Below are positions 9,031 through 17,489 of a DNA stretch of 64,000 bases, in pieces. Every line of letters starts with the position of its first letter. The first letter of the stretch is position 1. This DNA is from CAYJPV01 sp964396055 (GTDB taxonomy: Bacteria > Acidobacteriota > Vicinamibacteria > Vicinamibacterales > JAKQTR01), in assembly GCA_964396055.1 (NCBI GenBank), contig CAYNDV010000001.1, forward strand, positions 38,517 to 102,516, given 5' to 3'. The position numbers and the translations under genes are program-made. The notes under the pieces are model-generated. The model was not told the origin of the DNA, made no database searches, and saw only the letters and a list, made by a program, of their open reading frames with translations.

Positions 9031-10077
9031 GTGCCGACACGCGTCATCGTCGCCTTCGTGGCCGCCACCGCCATCGCCGCAACCGGATGCAGCAAGGAAC
9101 CGGCGGCCTCCCAGACCCCGGCCGCGCCGCCCGCCGCAGGGGCGGCAGCCCCCGGCGCCCCGGCGCCGGCCGTCGTGAAACCCGTGCCGGCCGAATTACC
9201 CGAGGTGGTGGCCCGCGTGAACGGCGAAGCCGTGAAGCGCGACGAGTTGCAGATGGCCATCCGGAACCTCGAAGGCCGCGCCGGCTCCTCGGTGCCGCCC
9301 GACCAGCGCGACCGCGTGTACCGCGAGGTGCTCGACCGCATCATCGGTTACCACCTGCTGGTGGGCGAGACGCGCGCCCGCAAGATCGCCGCGCCGCCCT
9401 GGGACGTGGACAAGCGCCTCACCGAGATCAAGAGCCAGTTCGCCAGCGAGCAGGCCTTCGACGACATGCTGAAGCAGCGGGGCCTGACGCAGGAACGCCT
9501 GCGCCAGGAGACGGCCGACACGATCGCCGTGAACCAGATGCTCGAGAAGGAGTTCGAGAACGTGATCGTCGCCGCCGATGCGGACGTGCGGAAGTTCTAC
9601 GACGAGAACAAGGCCCGTTTCCACGAAGAGGCCTCCGTGCGCGCCAGCCACATCCTGATCCGGGTGGACGAGAAGGCCGACGCGCCCACGAAGGCCAAGG
9701 CGAAGGCCCAGGCCGACGACCTCGCGAAACAACTGAAGAAGGGGGCCGACTTCGCGGAGCTGGCCCGGAAGCACTCGCAGGATCCGGGATCGGCGCCCAA
9801 TGGCGGCGACCTGGGGTTCTTCGGGAAGGGCCAGATGGTGCCGGCGTTCTCGGACGCGGCCTTCGCGGCCAAGCCCGGGCAGGTCACGCCGGTCGTGGAG
9901 ACGCCGTTCGGCTACCACCTGATCAAGGTGGCCGAAACCAAGCCCGAGCGCGATGTGAGTTTCGACGAGGTCAAGGCGCAGATCGGTGAGTACCTGAAAC
10001 AGCAGCTGCGCGAACAGAAGAGCCAGGCGTTCATCGATCAGCTGAAAGCCAGGGGCCGCGTCGACATCCTGATGTGA
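9031..10077 (+). CDS. Parvulin-type peptidyl-prolyl isomerase lipoprotein (SurA/PrsA-like)
   Basis: A 348-residue exported chaperone-isomerase. The GTG start at 9031 is preceded by AGGGAG. Residues 1-20 form a lipoprotein signal with Cys20 (ATGC, a slightly weak lipobox), followed by an Ala/Pro linker. A SurA_N-like helical domain spans about 55-190. The parvulin domain (about 200-305) shows ASHILIRV, HSQDPGSAPNGGDLGFFGKGQMVPAF and TPFGYHLIKV. It likely folds outer-membrane or periplasmic proteins. The M28 peptidase gene follows 35 bp downstream, so the two may be cotranscribed. Confidence 0.93.
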   Translation: MPTRVIVAFVAATAIAATGCSKEPAASQTPAAPPAAGAAAPGAPAPAVVKPVPAELPEVVARVNGEAVKRDELQMAIRNLEGRAGSSVPPDQRDRVYREVLDRIIGYHLLVGETRARKIAAPPWDVDKRLTEIKSQFASEQAFDDMLKQRGLTQERLRQETADTIAVNQMLEKEFENVIVAADADVRKFYDENKARFHEEASVRASHILIRVDEKADAPTKAKAKAQADDLAKQLKKGADFAELARKHSQDPGSAPNGGDLGFFGKGQMVPAFSDAAFAAKPGQVTPVVETPFGYHLIKVAETKPERDVSFDEVKAQIGEYLKQQLREQKSQAFIDQLKARGRVDILM

Positions 10078-10112
10078 CGCGTGCTCATCCCCTGAGACCC
10101 GGGAGTCCTCGC

Positions 10113-11489
10113 ATGATAGTGCGTCGCGCGCTGGTGTGTGCCCTTGCCGCCCTGAGTGGGACCGTGCTGGTGACCGGCCAGAACCGGCCGGGGATCGATG
10201 CGTATCGCGAGCCGTCCGCCCGCATCATCGGTGAAGCCCTGGGCGGCACGACGGCGTGGTCGCGGCTGGCGGAACTGACCGATACGTTCGGCCACAGACT
10301 GGCGGGGTCGAGCGGTCTCGAGCGGGCCATCGAGTGGGCCGTCGCGCGGATGCGCCAGGACGGCTTGGATGTCCGCACGGATCCCGTGATGGTGCCGCAC
10401 TGGGTGCGCGGGCGCGAGAGCGCGGCGATCGTGGCGCCGGTGGCTCACCCCCTCGTCATGCTCGGGCTCGGCAACAGCGTCGGCACGCCGCCCGGCGGCA
10501 TCGAGGCCGAGATTGTGCCGGTGCGATCGTTCGATGAACTCGACGCACGCGGGCGCGCGGCCGTTGCCGGAAAGATCGTCTTCTACAACGTGCCCTGGAC
10601 CGGCTACGGCGAGACGGTGCGGTACCGATCGAGCGGCCCCTCGCGTGCGGCGGCCCTCGGCGCCGCAGGCGTGCTGCTCCGCTCCGTGGGCCAGCCTGGC
10701 CTGCGCACGCCGCACACCGGCGCTGTCAGCTACGCGCCCGATCAGCCGCAGATCCCGGCCGCGGCGCTGGCCCTCGAGGACGCGGACCGCCTGCAGCGCC
10801 TCCACGACACCCACGGCCGGGTCGTCGTCCGCCTCCAGATGGAAGCGCGGATGCTGCCGGACGCCCCGTCCGCCAACGTGATTGCCGAAATCAAAGGCCG
10901 TGAGCGGCCCGAGGAGATCGTCGTCGTGGGGTGCCACTACGACTCGTGGGACGTCGGCACCGGGGCCATGGACGACGGCGGCGGCTGCATCGCCGCCTGG
11001 GAGGTCCTGCGCATCGTGAAGAAACTGGGCCTCCAGCCGCGGCGCACGCTGCGCGCCGTGCTCTACACCAACGAGGAGAACGGGCTGCGGGGCGGTATCG
11101 CCTACGCCGAACAGCATGCCGCCGAACTCGGCAACCATGTGCTGATGATCGAATCCGACGGCGGCCCGTTCCGCCCGCTGGGATTCGGCTTCTCGGGCGA
11201 CGACCTGGCGCGGGCCCAGGTGAGGGAGATCGCCTCGCTGCTGGCCGGCATCGGCGCGACGCAGGTGGGCGCCGGCGGGGGCGGTGCGGACATCGGCCCC
11301 GCGGTGCGCGCCGGCGGCATCCCGGCGATGTCCCCCATCGTCGACGGGGCGGTGTACTTCACCCTGCACCACACCGACGCGGACACGGTTGACAAGATCG
11401 ACCCGGTGGACATGAACCGCCACGTGGCGGCCCTCGCCGTGATGGCCTACGTGGTGGCCGACATGCCGGCGCGCCTCGGCCGGCAATGA
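10113..11489 (+). CDS. M28 family zinc metallopeptidase, carboxypeptidase Q-like
   Basis: A 458-residue exported peptidase. ATG 10113 with GGGAG upstream gives an N-terminal signal peptide ending near VTGQ. An inserted PA domain (about 130-250) interrupts the catalytic domain, as in PGCP/carboxypeptidase Q. Di-zinc ligands are readable: His in GCHYDSWD, Asp in AMDDGGG, the general base and ligand Glu-Glu in YTNEENG, Asp in ESDGG and the final His in TLHHTDAD. The family cleaves dipeptides or unsubstituted C-terminal residues; here it probably scavenges peptides in the periplasm. Confidence 0.92.
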   Translation: MIVRRALVCALAALSGTVLVTGQNRPGIDAYREPSARIIGEALGGTTAWSRLAELTDTFGHRLAGSSGLERAIEWAVARMRQDGLDVRTDPVMVPHWVRGRESAAIVAPVAHPLVMLGLGNSVGTPPGGIEAEIVPVRSFDELDARGRAAVAGKIVFYNVPWTGYGETVRYRSSGPSRAAALGAAGVLLRSVGQPGLRTPHTGAVSYAPDQPQIPAAALALEDADRLQRLHDTHGRVVVRLQMEARMLPDAPSANVIAEIKGRERPEEIVVVGCHYDSWDVGTGAMDDGGGCIAAWEVLRIVKKLGLQPRRTLRAVLYTNEENGLRGGIAYAEQHAAELGNHVLMIESDGGPFRPLGFGFSGDDLARAQVREIASLLAGIGATQVGAGGGGADIGPAVRAGGIPAMSPIVDGAVYFTLHHTDADTVDKIDPVDMNRHVAALAVMAYVVADMPARLGRQ

Positions 11490-11603
11490 GGTAGACTGGC
11501 CCCGCTGCCCCCTCCCGGCCGGTCGCGCCAGCGGCCGGACGCCGGCTGACCGTCCGCAGGCGCGGCCAGGGCCGCGCCCGGCTCTCCCGCACGGAAGGTG
11601 CAC

Positions 11604-12893
11604 ATGTCCTCCGACTCCAAGCCCTATCGGCACCGCGACATCCAGGGTCACCGACTGCGTCCGGAGACGCTCATGATGAGCTACGGGTACGACCCGCGCC
11701 TGTCGGAAGGCGCCGTCAAGTGCCCGATCTTCCAGACGTCCACGTTCGCCTTCAAGAGCGCCGAGGACGGCAAGGCGTTCTTCGAACTCGCCTACGGCCT
11801 GCGGGACCGCGGACCCGCCGAGGAGCCGGGTCTCATCTACTCACGCCTGAACAACCCGGATCTCGAGATCCTGCAGGACCGTCTCTGCCTCTGGGACGAA
11901 GCTGAGTCCGGCCTGGTGTTCTGCTCGGGCATGGCCGCCATTTCCACGACCATGTTGAGCTTCCTGCGGCCCGGCGACGTGGTGGTGGCCAGCGAACCGG
12001 TGTACGGGGGCACCGAGTTCCTCATCGAACAGATCCTGCCGCAGTTCGGCATCCAGCGCGTGTGGTTCGGGTCGGGCACCATGGCGCCCACGCTCGACGA
12101 TGCCGTGGCGGCGGCGGCCAGGCTCGGCCGCGTCGGAATGATCTACCTCGAAACGCCCGCCAATCCCACCAACGGACTGGTGGACATCGCGCACTGCGCC
12201 GAGGTGGCGCGGGCCATGGCCGGGCCGGGCGGGCAGCGGCCGCTCGTGGCCGTGGACAACACGTTTCTCGGACCCCTGTGGCAGCATCCCCTGCGACACG
12301 GCGCCGACCTGGTGCTCTATTCGCTCACGAAGTACGCCGGCGGGCACAGCGACTTGATCGCCGGTGCGTGCCTCGGCCCGGAACCGCTCATCGCGACGGT
12401 GCGGGGCATGCGGACCATCCTGGGCACGATCTCGGACCCCCACACGGGCTGGCTGCTCATGCGCAGCCTCGAAACGCTCAAGCTGCGCATGACAAGTGCG
12501 ATGAAGAACGCGCGGTACGTCGCGGAGTTCCTGGCCGACCACGCCGCCGTCAAGGACGTGTGGTACCTGGGCTTCCTCCCGAAGGAGCACCCGCAGTTCG
12601 AGTTGTGCCGTCGTCAGTGCGAGGCGCCGGGCTCGACCTTCGCCTTCGAGATTCACGGCGGCGAGGCCGAGGCGTTCCGGGCGCTCAACCGCCTTCAGAT
12701 CATCAAGCTGGCCGTGAGCCTCGGTGGAACCGAATCGCTCATGGAACACCCGGCGACGATGACGCACTCGGACATCCCCCCGGGACGACAGGTGGAGATG
12801 GGCATTACGCCGGGGATGTTGCGGATCTCGGTGGGGCTGGAACACCCGGACGATCTGATCGCGGACCTGCGGCAGGCGTTGGCCGCGATCTGA
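11604..12893 (+). CDS. PLP-dependent Cys/Met metabolism enzyme, cystathionine gamma-synthase family
   Basis: A 429-residue fold-type I PLP enzyme. Lys243 in SLTKYAGGHSD is the Schiff-base lysine; FCSGMAAIS (phosphate binding), YLETPANPTN and AVDNTF are intact. The C-terminal SLGGTESLMEHPATMTHSDIPPGRQ region is characteristic of the Cys/Met_Meta_PP family. Members make or cleave cystathionine, homocysteine or methionine, and sequence alone does not separate synthase from gamma-lyase. ATG 11604 with GGAAGG 5 nt upstream is preferred to GTG 11598. It is a single gene, so context does not identify the substrate. Confidence 0.88.
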   Translation: MSSDSKPYRHRDIQGHRLRPETLMMSYGYDPRLSEGAVKCPIFQTSTFAFKSAEDGKAFFELAYGLRDRGPAEEPGLIYSRLNNPDLEILQDRLCLWDEAESGLVFCSGMAAISTTMLSFLRPGDVVVASEPVYGGTEFLIEQILPQFGIQRVWFGSGTMAPTLDDAVAAAARLGRVGMIYLETPANPTNGLVDIAHCAEVARAMAGPGGQRPLVAVDNTFLGPLWQHPLRHGADLVLYSLTKYAGGHSDLIAGACLGPEPLIATVRGMRTILGTISDPHTGWLLMRSLETLKLRMTSAMKNARYVAEFLADHAAVKDVWYLGFLPKEHPQFELCRRQCEAPGSTFAFEIHGGEAEAFRALNRLQIIKLAVSLGGTESLMEHPATMTHSDIPPGRQVEMGITPGMLRISVGLEHPDDLIADLRQALAAI

Positions 12894-13112
12894 GGAGGGC
12901 GCCCGGAACGCGGACGCGCGGGGTCCGCGATGCGCCGACGAATTGCCAGTCCGGGGAGCCAACGGCGCCGGGATTCCGGCGAAGGGGGCGATTCCGGCGC
13001 TAATCGCTAGGAAATGGCGGTCCCATTTCAGGATCGATCTTTGCTATGGTATAGGCAGGAGATAATCGTTCCGGGCACCTGAGCGCACCGGATCTTCTGG
13101 AGGACACATTTC

Positions 13113-13361
13113 ATGGCACTGTTGATCAACGAGGACTGCATCAGCTGCGGCGCGTGCGAGCCGGAATGCCCGAACGAGGCCATCACGCAGGGCGACTCGA
13201 TCTACGTCATCGACCCCGAGAAGTGCACGGAGTGCGTGGGCGCCTTCGACGCGTCGAAGTGCGTCGAGGTCTGCCCGGTCGACGGCTGCATCATCACGGA
13301 TCCCGCCAACACCGAGACCCGTGACCAGTTGATGGCCAAGTACGAGAAGCTGCACGCGTAG
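13113..13361 (+). CDS. YfhL/Allochromatium-type 2[4Fe-4S] ferredoxin
   Basis: An 82-residue ferredoxin. Cluster ligands are Cys9, 12, 15 and 19 and Cys38, 41, 50 and 54, with a ninth Cys at 59. The eight-residue insertion between Cys41 and Cys50 and the C-terminal helix after the second cluster are features of the Allochromatium vinosum type, which has very low-potential clusters. A strong GGAGG site precedes the ATG. TG-C-TATGGT at 13051-13059 could serve as an extended -10. A perfect hairpin terminator lies 23 bp after the stop, so this is probably a single-gene transcript. Confidence 0.95.
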   Translation: MALLINEDCISCGACEPECPNEAITQGDSIYVIDPEKCTECVGAFDASKCVEVCPVDGCIITDPANTETRDQLMAKYEKLHA

Positions 13362-13383
13362 CCTCCGGCCACGGCGGATACCT

Positions 13384-13411
13384 GAAGCGGGGGGCGTGTG
13401 CCCCCCGCTTC
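13384..13411 (+). terminator. Intrinsic terminator hairpin after the ferredoxin gene
   Basis: Perfect 12-bp stem (GAAGCGGGGGGC with GCCCCCCGCTTC) and a GTGT loop, followed by GTTCGT. The U tract is poor, but stem strength and position fit a terminator. Confidence 0.75.
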
Positions 13412-13438
13412 GTTCGTACGCCGCGCGACGCTCCACCG

Positions 13439-14383
13439 ATGCGCCCCGCAACCGCCCGCGTCCTGGTCCTGCTGGCGGCCCTTCTCTTCTCCACGGGCGG
13501 CGCCGGCATCAAGGCCACCGATCTCAACGCCTGGCAGATTGCGGCCCTGCGGTCGTGCGCTGCAGCGCTCTTCCTCGCCGTGGCCGCCGCCGGCCGCGAC
13601 TTCACGCTCACGCGTCCCGTCCTTGTTGTGGGCGCGGCGCAGGCGCTCACGCAAGTCACCTTCGTCGCGGCCAACAAGCTGACCACCGCCGCGAACAGCG
13701 TGTTCTTCCAGGGCACGGCGCCGCTCTACATCGCGATGCTCGGGCCCTGGCTGCTGCACGAGTACCTGTCCAGGCGCGACTACCCCGTCCTCGGCGCCAT
13801 CGTCCTCGGCATCGCGCTGCTGTTCGTGGACCCGGGCGCCCGCGGCGCCACAGCCCCCAACCCGCTCCTGGGCAATGTGGTGGGCCTCTTCAGCGGCTTC
13901 TGCTGGGCGCTCACGGTGATGGGACTGCGATGGATCGCGCGGCGCGATCCGGCCGGCGCGCGCGCCGCCGCCAGTTCGGCCACGGTGGTCGGCAGCCTCC
14001 TGGTGGCGACCGTGTGCCTGCCGATCGGCCTGCCGATCGGCGGCGCGTCCGCCTCCGACTTCGCCATCGTGGCGTGGCTCGGCGTGTTCCAGGTGGGCCT
14101 CGCCTATCTGCTGCTGACCCGATCGCTCTCGCACGTGCCGGCGGTGGACGCGTCGCTGCTGCTGCTGGCGGAGCCGGCGTTGTCGCCCGTGTGGGCGTGG
14201 CTGGTGCACGGCGAGACGCCGGGGGCCTGGCCCCTGGCCGGCGGCATCCTGATCGTGGGCGCGACAGGCTGGAAGACGTGGCGCGACGCGCGCCGGGCCG
14301 CTCAGTCGGCGCGCGTCGTGCGCGCCCGCGAAGCCGACTCGGCGCCGGGCGGTTCCGCAAATGGCTCGATCGGCACGCGCTGA
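13439..14383 (+). CDS. EamA/DMT-family transporter
   Basis: A 314-residue drug/metabolite transporter with ten predicted membrane helices in two EamA repeats (about residues 8-138 and 152-282). The segment LLLLAEPALSPVWAWLVHGETPG near the end of repeat two is typical of the family. Substrates vary (amino acids, nucleosides, exported metabolites) and cannot be deduced. The last 27 codons overlap the 3-prime end of the convergent greB-like gene by 82 bp. No good ribosome site is seen before the ATG. Confidence 0.88.
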   Translation: MRPATARVLVLLAALLFSTGGAGIKATDLNAWQIAALRSCAAALFLAVAAAGRDFTLTRPVLVVGAAQALTQVTFVAANKLTTAANSVFFQGTAPLYIAMLGPWLLHEYLSRRDYPVLGAIVLGIALLFVDPGARGATAPNPLLGNVVGLFSGFCWALTVMGLRWIARRDPAGARAAASSATVVGSLLVATVCLPIGLPIGGASASDFAIVAWLGVFQVGLAYLLLTRSLSHVPAVDASLLLLAEPALSPVWAWLVHGETPGAWPLAGGILIVGATGWKTWRDARRAAQSARVVRAREADSAPGGSANGSIGTR

Positions 14384-14883
14384 TACCGCACGGTCAGAAT
14401 CGTGAGGCGCTCGGTGCCGCCCGGCGCGCGCAGCACGACGTGGTCGCCGGGCCCGGCCTTCATCAGTGCGCGGGCGAGCGGCGAGGCCCAGCTGATGTAG
14501 CGCCGATCCAGGTCGACTTCGTCGGCGCCGACGATGGTCACGATCTGCTCGGCGCCTGCCTTGTTGAGGTACGACACCTGGGCGCCGAAGAAGACGTGCG
14601 TGGCCGCCCGGCCGCTGCGCGGCGCCGCCGGGTCCACGACGTGCGCGGCGTCAATGCGCCGGGTGAGGAAGCGGATACGGGAGTCGATCTGGCGCAACCG
14701 GCGCTTGCCGTACTGGTAGTCGGCGTTCTCGCTGCGGTCGCCGTTACCGGCGGCCCAGGCCACGATCTCGGTGACCGCTGGACGTTCGCGCGTCAGCAGG
14801 AACCGGAGTTCGTCGCGCAGGCGCTGCAGGCCGGCGGGCGTGATGTAGTTCTTCGGCGCGTCCTTCGGAACGGGTGTCGCCAT
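14302..14883 (-). CDS. greB: GreA/GreB-family transcription elongation factor, GreB-like
   Basis: A 193-residue Gre factor, which inserts its coiled coil into the RNA polymerase secondary channel to cleave backtracked RNA. The N-terminal coiled coil (about 14-85) carries the tip sequence GDRSENADYQYGKRRLRQID with the conserved acidic pair region, which is closer to GreB (YQYGK) than to GreA. The C-terminal FKBP-like domain spans about 90-170. The final 25 residues are an Ala/Ser/Arg extension whose codons overlap the convergent EamA gene. Confidence 0.9.
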   Translation of the reverse strand: MATPVPKDAPKNYITPAGLQRLRDELRFLLTRERPAVTEIVAWAAGNGDRSENADYQYGKRRLRQIDSRIRFLTRRIDAAHVVDPAAPRSGRAATHVFFGAQVSYLNKAGAEQIVTIVGADEVDLDRRYISWASPLARALMKAGPGDHVVLRAPGGTERLTILTVRYQRVPIEPFAEPPGAESASRARTTRAD

Positions 14884-14930
14884 GGGCTTCGCGGGACCTG
14901 CCGGATCGTCGCGGCGGCCGGGTGGGCTCG

Positions 14931-14971
14931 AAATACAAACGGCGGCAGGCAGCCTCAGACTGCCTACCGCC
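14931..14971 (-). terminator. Intrinsic terminator downstream of tRNA-Pro
   Basis: On the minus strand a 12-bp stem (GGCGGTAGGCAG with CTGCCTGCCGCC, one T-G wobble) with a 7-nt loop is followed by GTTTGTATTT. It lies 8 bp after the tRNA CCA end. Confidence 0.85.
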
Positions 14972-14979
14972 GCTCACAC

Positions 14980-15056
14980 TGGTCGGGATGACTGGATTCG
15001 AACCAGCGACCCCCTGAACCCCATTCAGGTGCGCTACCAGACTGCGCTACATCCCG
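14980..15056 (-). tRNA. tRNA-Pro (GGG)
   Basis: A 77-nt cloverleaf: acceptor CGGGATG pairs with CATCCCG, the anticodon stem CCTGA/TCAGG carries loop ATGGGGT with anticodon GGG, the T arm has TTCGAAT, and CCA is encoded. It begins 6 bp after the merR-like stop codon, so it is probably processed from the same transcript. Confidence 0.97.
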
Positions 15057-15062
15057 AGTCGC

Positions 15063-15560
15063 TTACTTCCCGCGGGCACTGCTCCTCTTCCTGGTGCCCC
15101 TGCCCTGCGGCGGCCACGCGGCGCCGGAGGCCTCGTCGAACTGCAGCCGGGGCTCCTCACCGGCCACCGCTTCGCCCGGGGCCGCAGCCCGCCCCGCTCC
15201 ATCCAGCATATCAAGCAACGCCCGCAGTTCGCGCTTGATTTCTGCGAGGCGCGTCCGCGTGTCGTCATCGACGACCGCGGGCAGCGCCGTGTCCTCCACC
15301 GCCGGCCCGTCGCCTTCGAGCCGCCGCCGGGCGCCGGACAGCGTCAGCCCTTCGCCGAAGACCAGTTGCTTGATGCGCAGCACCCGCTCGACATCGCCGC
15401 GGCGGTAGACGCGCTGGCCGCTCGCGCCCCTCGCCACGCCGAGCGTCGGAAACTCGTGCTCCCACGAGCGCAGGACGTACGGCTGCACCTGCGCGATCTC
15501 GCAGACCTCCGAGGCCTTGAACACGTCCCGATCAGGAATATCTGCGAGCGTCTCAGCCAC
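15063..15560 (-). CDS. MerR-family transcriptional regulator
   Basis: A 165-residue protein from a GTG start with AAGGGA upstream. Residues about 10-80 form a MerR winged helix (VFKASEVCEIAQVQPYVLRSWEHEFPTLG, then RVYRRGDVERVLRIKQLVFGEGLTLSGARRRL). This resembles the MerR-like regulators next to ihf/HU genes in many Proteobacteria and Acidobacteria. The rest has a coiled-coil-like segment (residues 105-130) and a basic low-complexity end; no effector domain or metal-binding cysteines are seen. tRNA-Pro follows 6 bp after the stop. Confidence 0.85.
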   Translation of the reverse strand: MAETLADIPDRDVFKASEVCEIAQVQPYVLRSWEHEFPTLGVARGASGQRVYRRGDVERVLRIKQLVFGEGLTLSGARRRLEGDGPAVEDTALPAVVDDDTRTRLAEIKRELRALLDMLDGAGRAAAPGEAVAGEEPRLQFDEASGAAWPPQGRGTRKRSSARGK

Positions 15561-15614
15561 GAGTCCCTTCGAAGTATACCACGCGCGTGACCGCACGGGA
15601 CCCAGGGGACCGCC

Positions 15615-17039
15615 TCAGCGGCGTGCGCGATCGGGCCTGTGCCGCGCGCGCACCTGGATGCGGACCGGGCTCCCCGCGAACCCGAACGCCTCGCGCAGCC
15701 GGTTCATCAGGAACCGTTCGTACGAGAAGTGCAGCGTGGTGGCCACGTTGGTGAACAGCACGAACGTCGGCGGCGCCACGCCGGCCTGGGTGGCATACAA
15801 CACGCGCACCTCCCGGCGTCCCGGACTGGCCGGCGGATGAGCCGCCGTGATCGCGGCAATGAACCGGTTCAGTTCGCCAGTCGGAACGCGGCGCTGCCGC
15901 GCGGTGGCCACCCGGTCCACTTCCTCGAGCAACTTCGGCACGCGTTCGCCGGTCAAGGCCGAGATGTGCAGCACCGGGGCGTAGTCGAGGAACTTCATGC
16001 GGCGCTGAAGTCCCGCGTCGAACGTCTTTCCGATCTCGGCCGTCCCGTCCTTCTTGAGATCCCACTTGTTGACGGCAACGATGAGGCCGCGGCCCGCCTT
16101 GTCGGCCTCGCCCCCGATGGCGGCGTCCTGCTCGGTGGGGCCCTCGACCGCGTCGATGAGCAGAACCACGACGTCCGCGTCCGCGATGGCCCGGCGCGAC
16201 TGGAGAACGCTGACGTTCTCGATGGTGCCGGCGCCTGCCACCCGGCCTGGCCGGCGAATGCCGGCGGTGTCCACGATGCGGAACTGCCGCCGGCGCCACT
16301 GCAGCGGCACGTCGATCGCGTCGCGCGTCGTCCCGGGGATGTCGCTGACGAGCACCCGCTCCTCACGCAGCAAGCGGTTGACCAGCGACGACTTGCCCAC
16401 GTTCGGCCGGCCCACGATGGCGATGCGGGTCTCCTCGGCCTTCGCGCGTTCCCCCGGCGGGGTGCCCTCGCGATCGGGGTCCTCGGTCTCCTCCTCGTCG
16501 CCCGCCGGCGTGTCCGCGACCTCCAGGCGCCCCCGGCTGCCCAACTGGCTCGTCACAAGGTCGAGCAGGTCCGTGATGCCCTGGCCGTGTTCGGCCGAGA
16601 CCTCGGTGACCGGCTCGATGCCCAACTGGAAAAACTCCAGCGCTCCAGCCCGCGCGCGTCGGTCGTCCCACTTGTTGACGACGAGCACGGCTGGCTTGTC
16701 CGCAACCCGCACGGCCTGAGCGACTTCGAGGTCCGCGGGCACCAGTCCCTCGACGCCGTCCACCAGCACGACGACCAGGTCGGCGCCCGCGATCGCCCGA
16801 TGCCCCTTGGCCGAGACCTCTGCGTGCAGCGGGTCGCGGCTGGCGCCGAACATGCCGCCCGTGTCCGTCAGCCTGAACCGGTGGCCCTCCCATGTCACGA
16901 CGTGCGTGATGACATCGCGCGTGGTGCCCGCCACGGGCGCCACGATCGAGCGTCGCGTGCGCGCGATCCGATTGAACAGTGTGGACTTACCCACGTTGGG
17001 CCGGCCCACCAGAACGACTGCCGGTAGCTTGCGTGGCAC
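15615..17039 (-). CDS. der: Ribosome biogenesis GTPase Der (EngA)
   Basis: A 474-residue protein with two tandem TRAFAC GTPase domains followed by a KH-like domain, an architecture unique to Der, which is needed for 50S subunit assembly. GRPNVGKS occurs at residues 12-19 and again near 210; NKWD occurs in both domains, as do the DTGG/DTAG G3 motifs. The linker between the two domains (about 170-200) is a Glu/Asp-rich insert, longer than in E. coli. The C-terminal KH domain ends with VRIQVRARHRPDRARR. It is transcribed away from the HU gene. Confidence 0.97.
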   Translation of the reverse strand: MPRKLPAVVLVGRPNVGKSTLFNRIARTRRSIVAPVAGTTRDVITHVVTWEGHRFRLTDTGGMFGASRDPLHAEVSAKGHRAIAGADLVVVLVDGVEGLVPADLEVAQAVRVADKPAVLVVNKWDDRRARAGALEFFQLGIEPVTEVSAEHGQGITDLLDLVTSQLGSRGRLEVADTPAGDEEETEDPDREGTPPGERAKAEETRIAIVGRPNVGKSSLVNRLLREERVLVSDIPGTTRDAIDVPLQWRRRQFRIVDTAGIRRPGRVAGAGTIENVSVLQSRRAIADADVVVLLIDAVEGPTEQDAAIGGEADKAGRGLIVAVNKWDLKKDGTAEIGKTFDAGLQRRMKFLDYAPVLHISALTGERVPKLLEEVDRVATARQRRVPTGELNRFIAAITAAHPPASPGRREVRVLYATQAGVAPPTFVLFTNVATTLHFSYERFLMNRLREAFGFAGSPVRIQVRARHRPDRARR

Positions 17040-17132
17040 GGTGCAGGTCGCCTCCAGGCAACCCTTCTATGATAGCGGGTCCGGGCGCCCGCAAGGCCGC
17101 CAGCGGGCCCGCCCGCGAGATGCTCGCATCGC

Positions 17133-17161
17133 TTGACAGTCTAAGTGTCGGTATCTATGAT
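17133..17161 (+). promoter_or_regulatory. Near-consensus sigma-70 promoter of the HU gene
   Basis: TTGACA (17133-17138), a 17-bp spacer and TATGAT (17156-17161): six of six and five of six consensus matches. It predicts a start near 17168 and a leader of about 24 nt containing GAAGGAG (17175-17181). Confidence 0.88.
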
Positions 17162-17191
17162 AGTTAGCAGTTTCGAAGGAGTTTCGTCGGC

Positions 17192-17461
17192 ATGATTAAG
17201 GTCGACATCGTCAACGAAGTCGCCAAGGCCGCCGACATCACCAAGGTCAAGGCCGAGATGGCCGTCGATGCCGTGTTCGACACCATGCGGGTGTCCATGC
17301 AGCGCGGCGAGCGCATCGAACTGCGCGGGTTCGGCGTGTTCCAGGTGAAGCCGCGCAAGCGGGGCATCGGCCGTAACCCACGGACCGGCAAGGAAGTTCG
17401 GATTCCGCCGGGCCGGACCATCCGCTTCAAGCCCGGCAAGGAACTGCAGACCGTCGTCTGA
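17192..17461 (+). CDS. HU/IHF-family DNA-binding protein
   Basis: An 89-residue nucleoid protein with the full HU fold: N-terminal helices (1-38), the GERIELRGFGVFQVKPRKRGIGRNPRTGKE region and the DNA-wrapping arm with RNPRTG. HU dimers bend DNA and structure the nucleoid. The near-consensus promoter fits high expression. The protein lacks insertions or tails. It could function as HU or as an IHF subunit; sequence alone does not decide, but it stands alone rather than as an alpha/beta pair. Confidence 0.94.
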   Translation: MIKVDIVNEVAKAADITKVKAEMAVDAVFDTMRVSMQRGERIELRGFGVFQVKPRKRGIGRNPRTGKEVRIPPGRTIRFKPGKELQTVV

Positions 17462-17489
17462 GTTCCGGGCTCCTCCGCTGCCCGCAACC

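Noticed and set aside
10038..11651. Minus-strand frame of 537 codons opposite the M28 peptidase
   Set aside because: Shadow of the M28 gene; no signature and a strong alternative on the plus strand.
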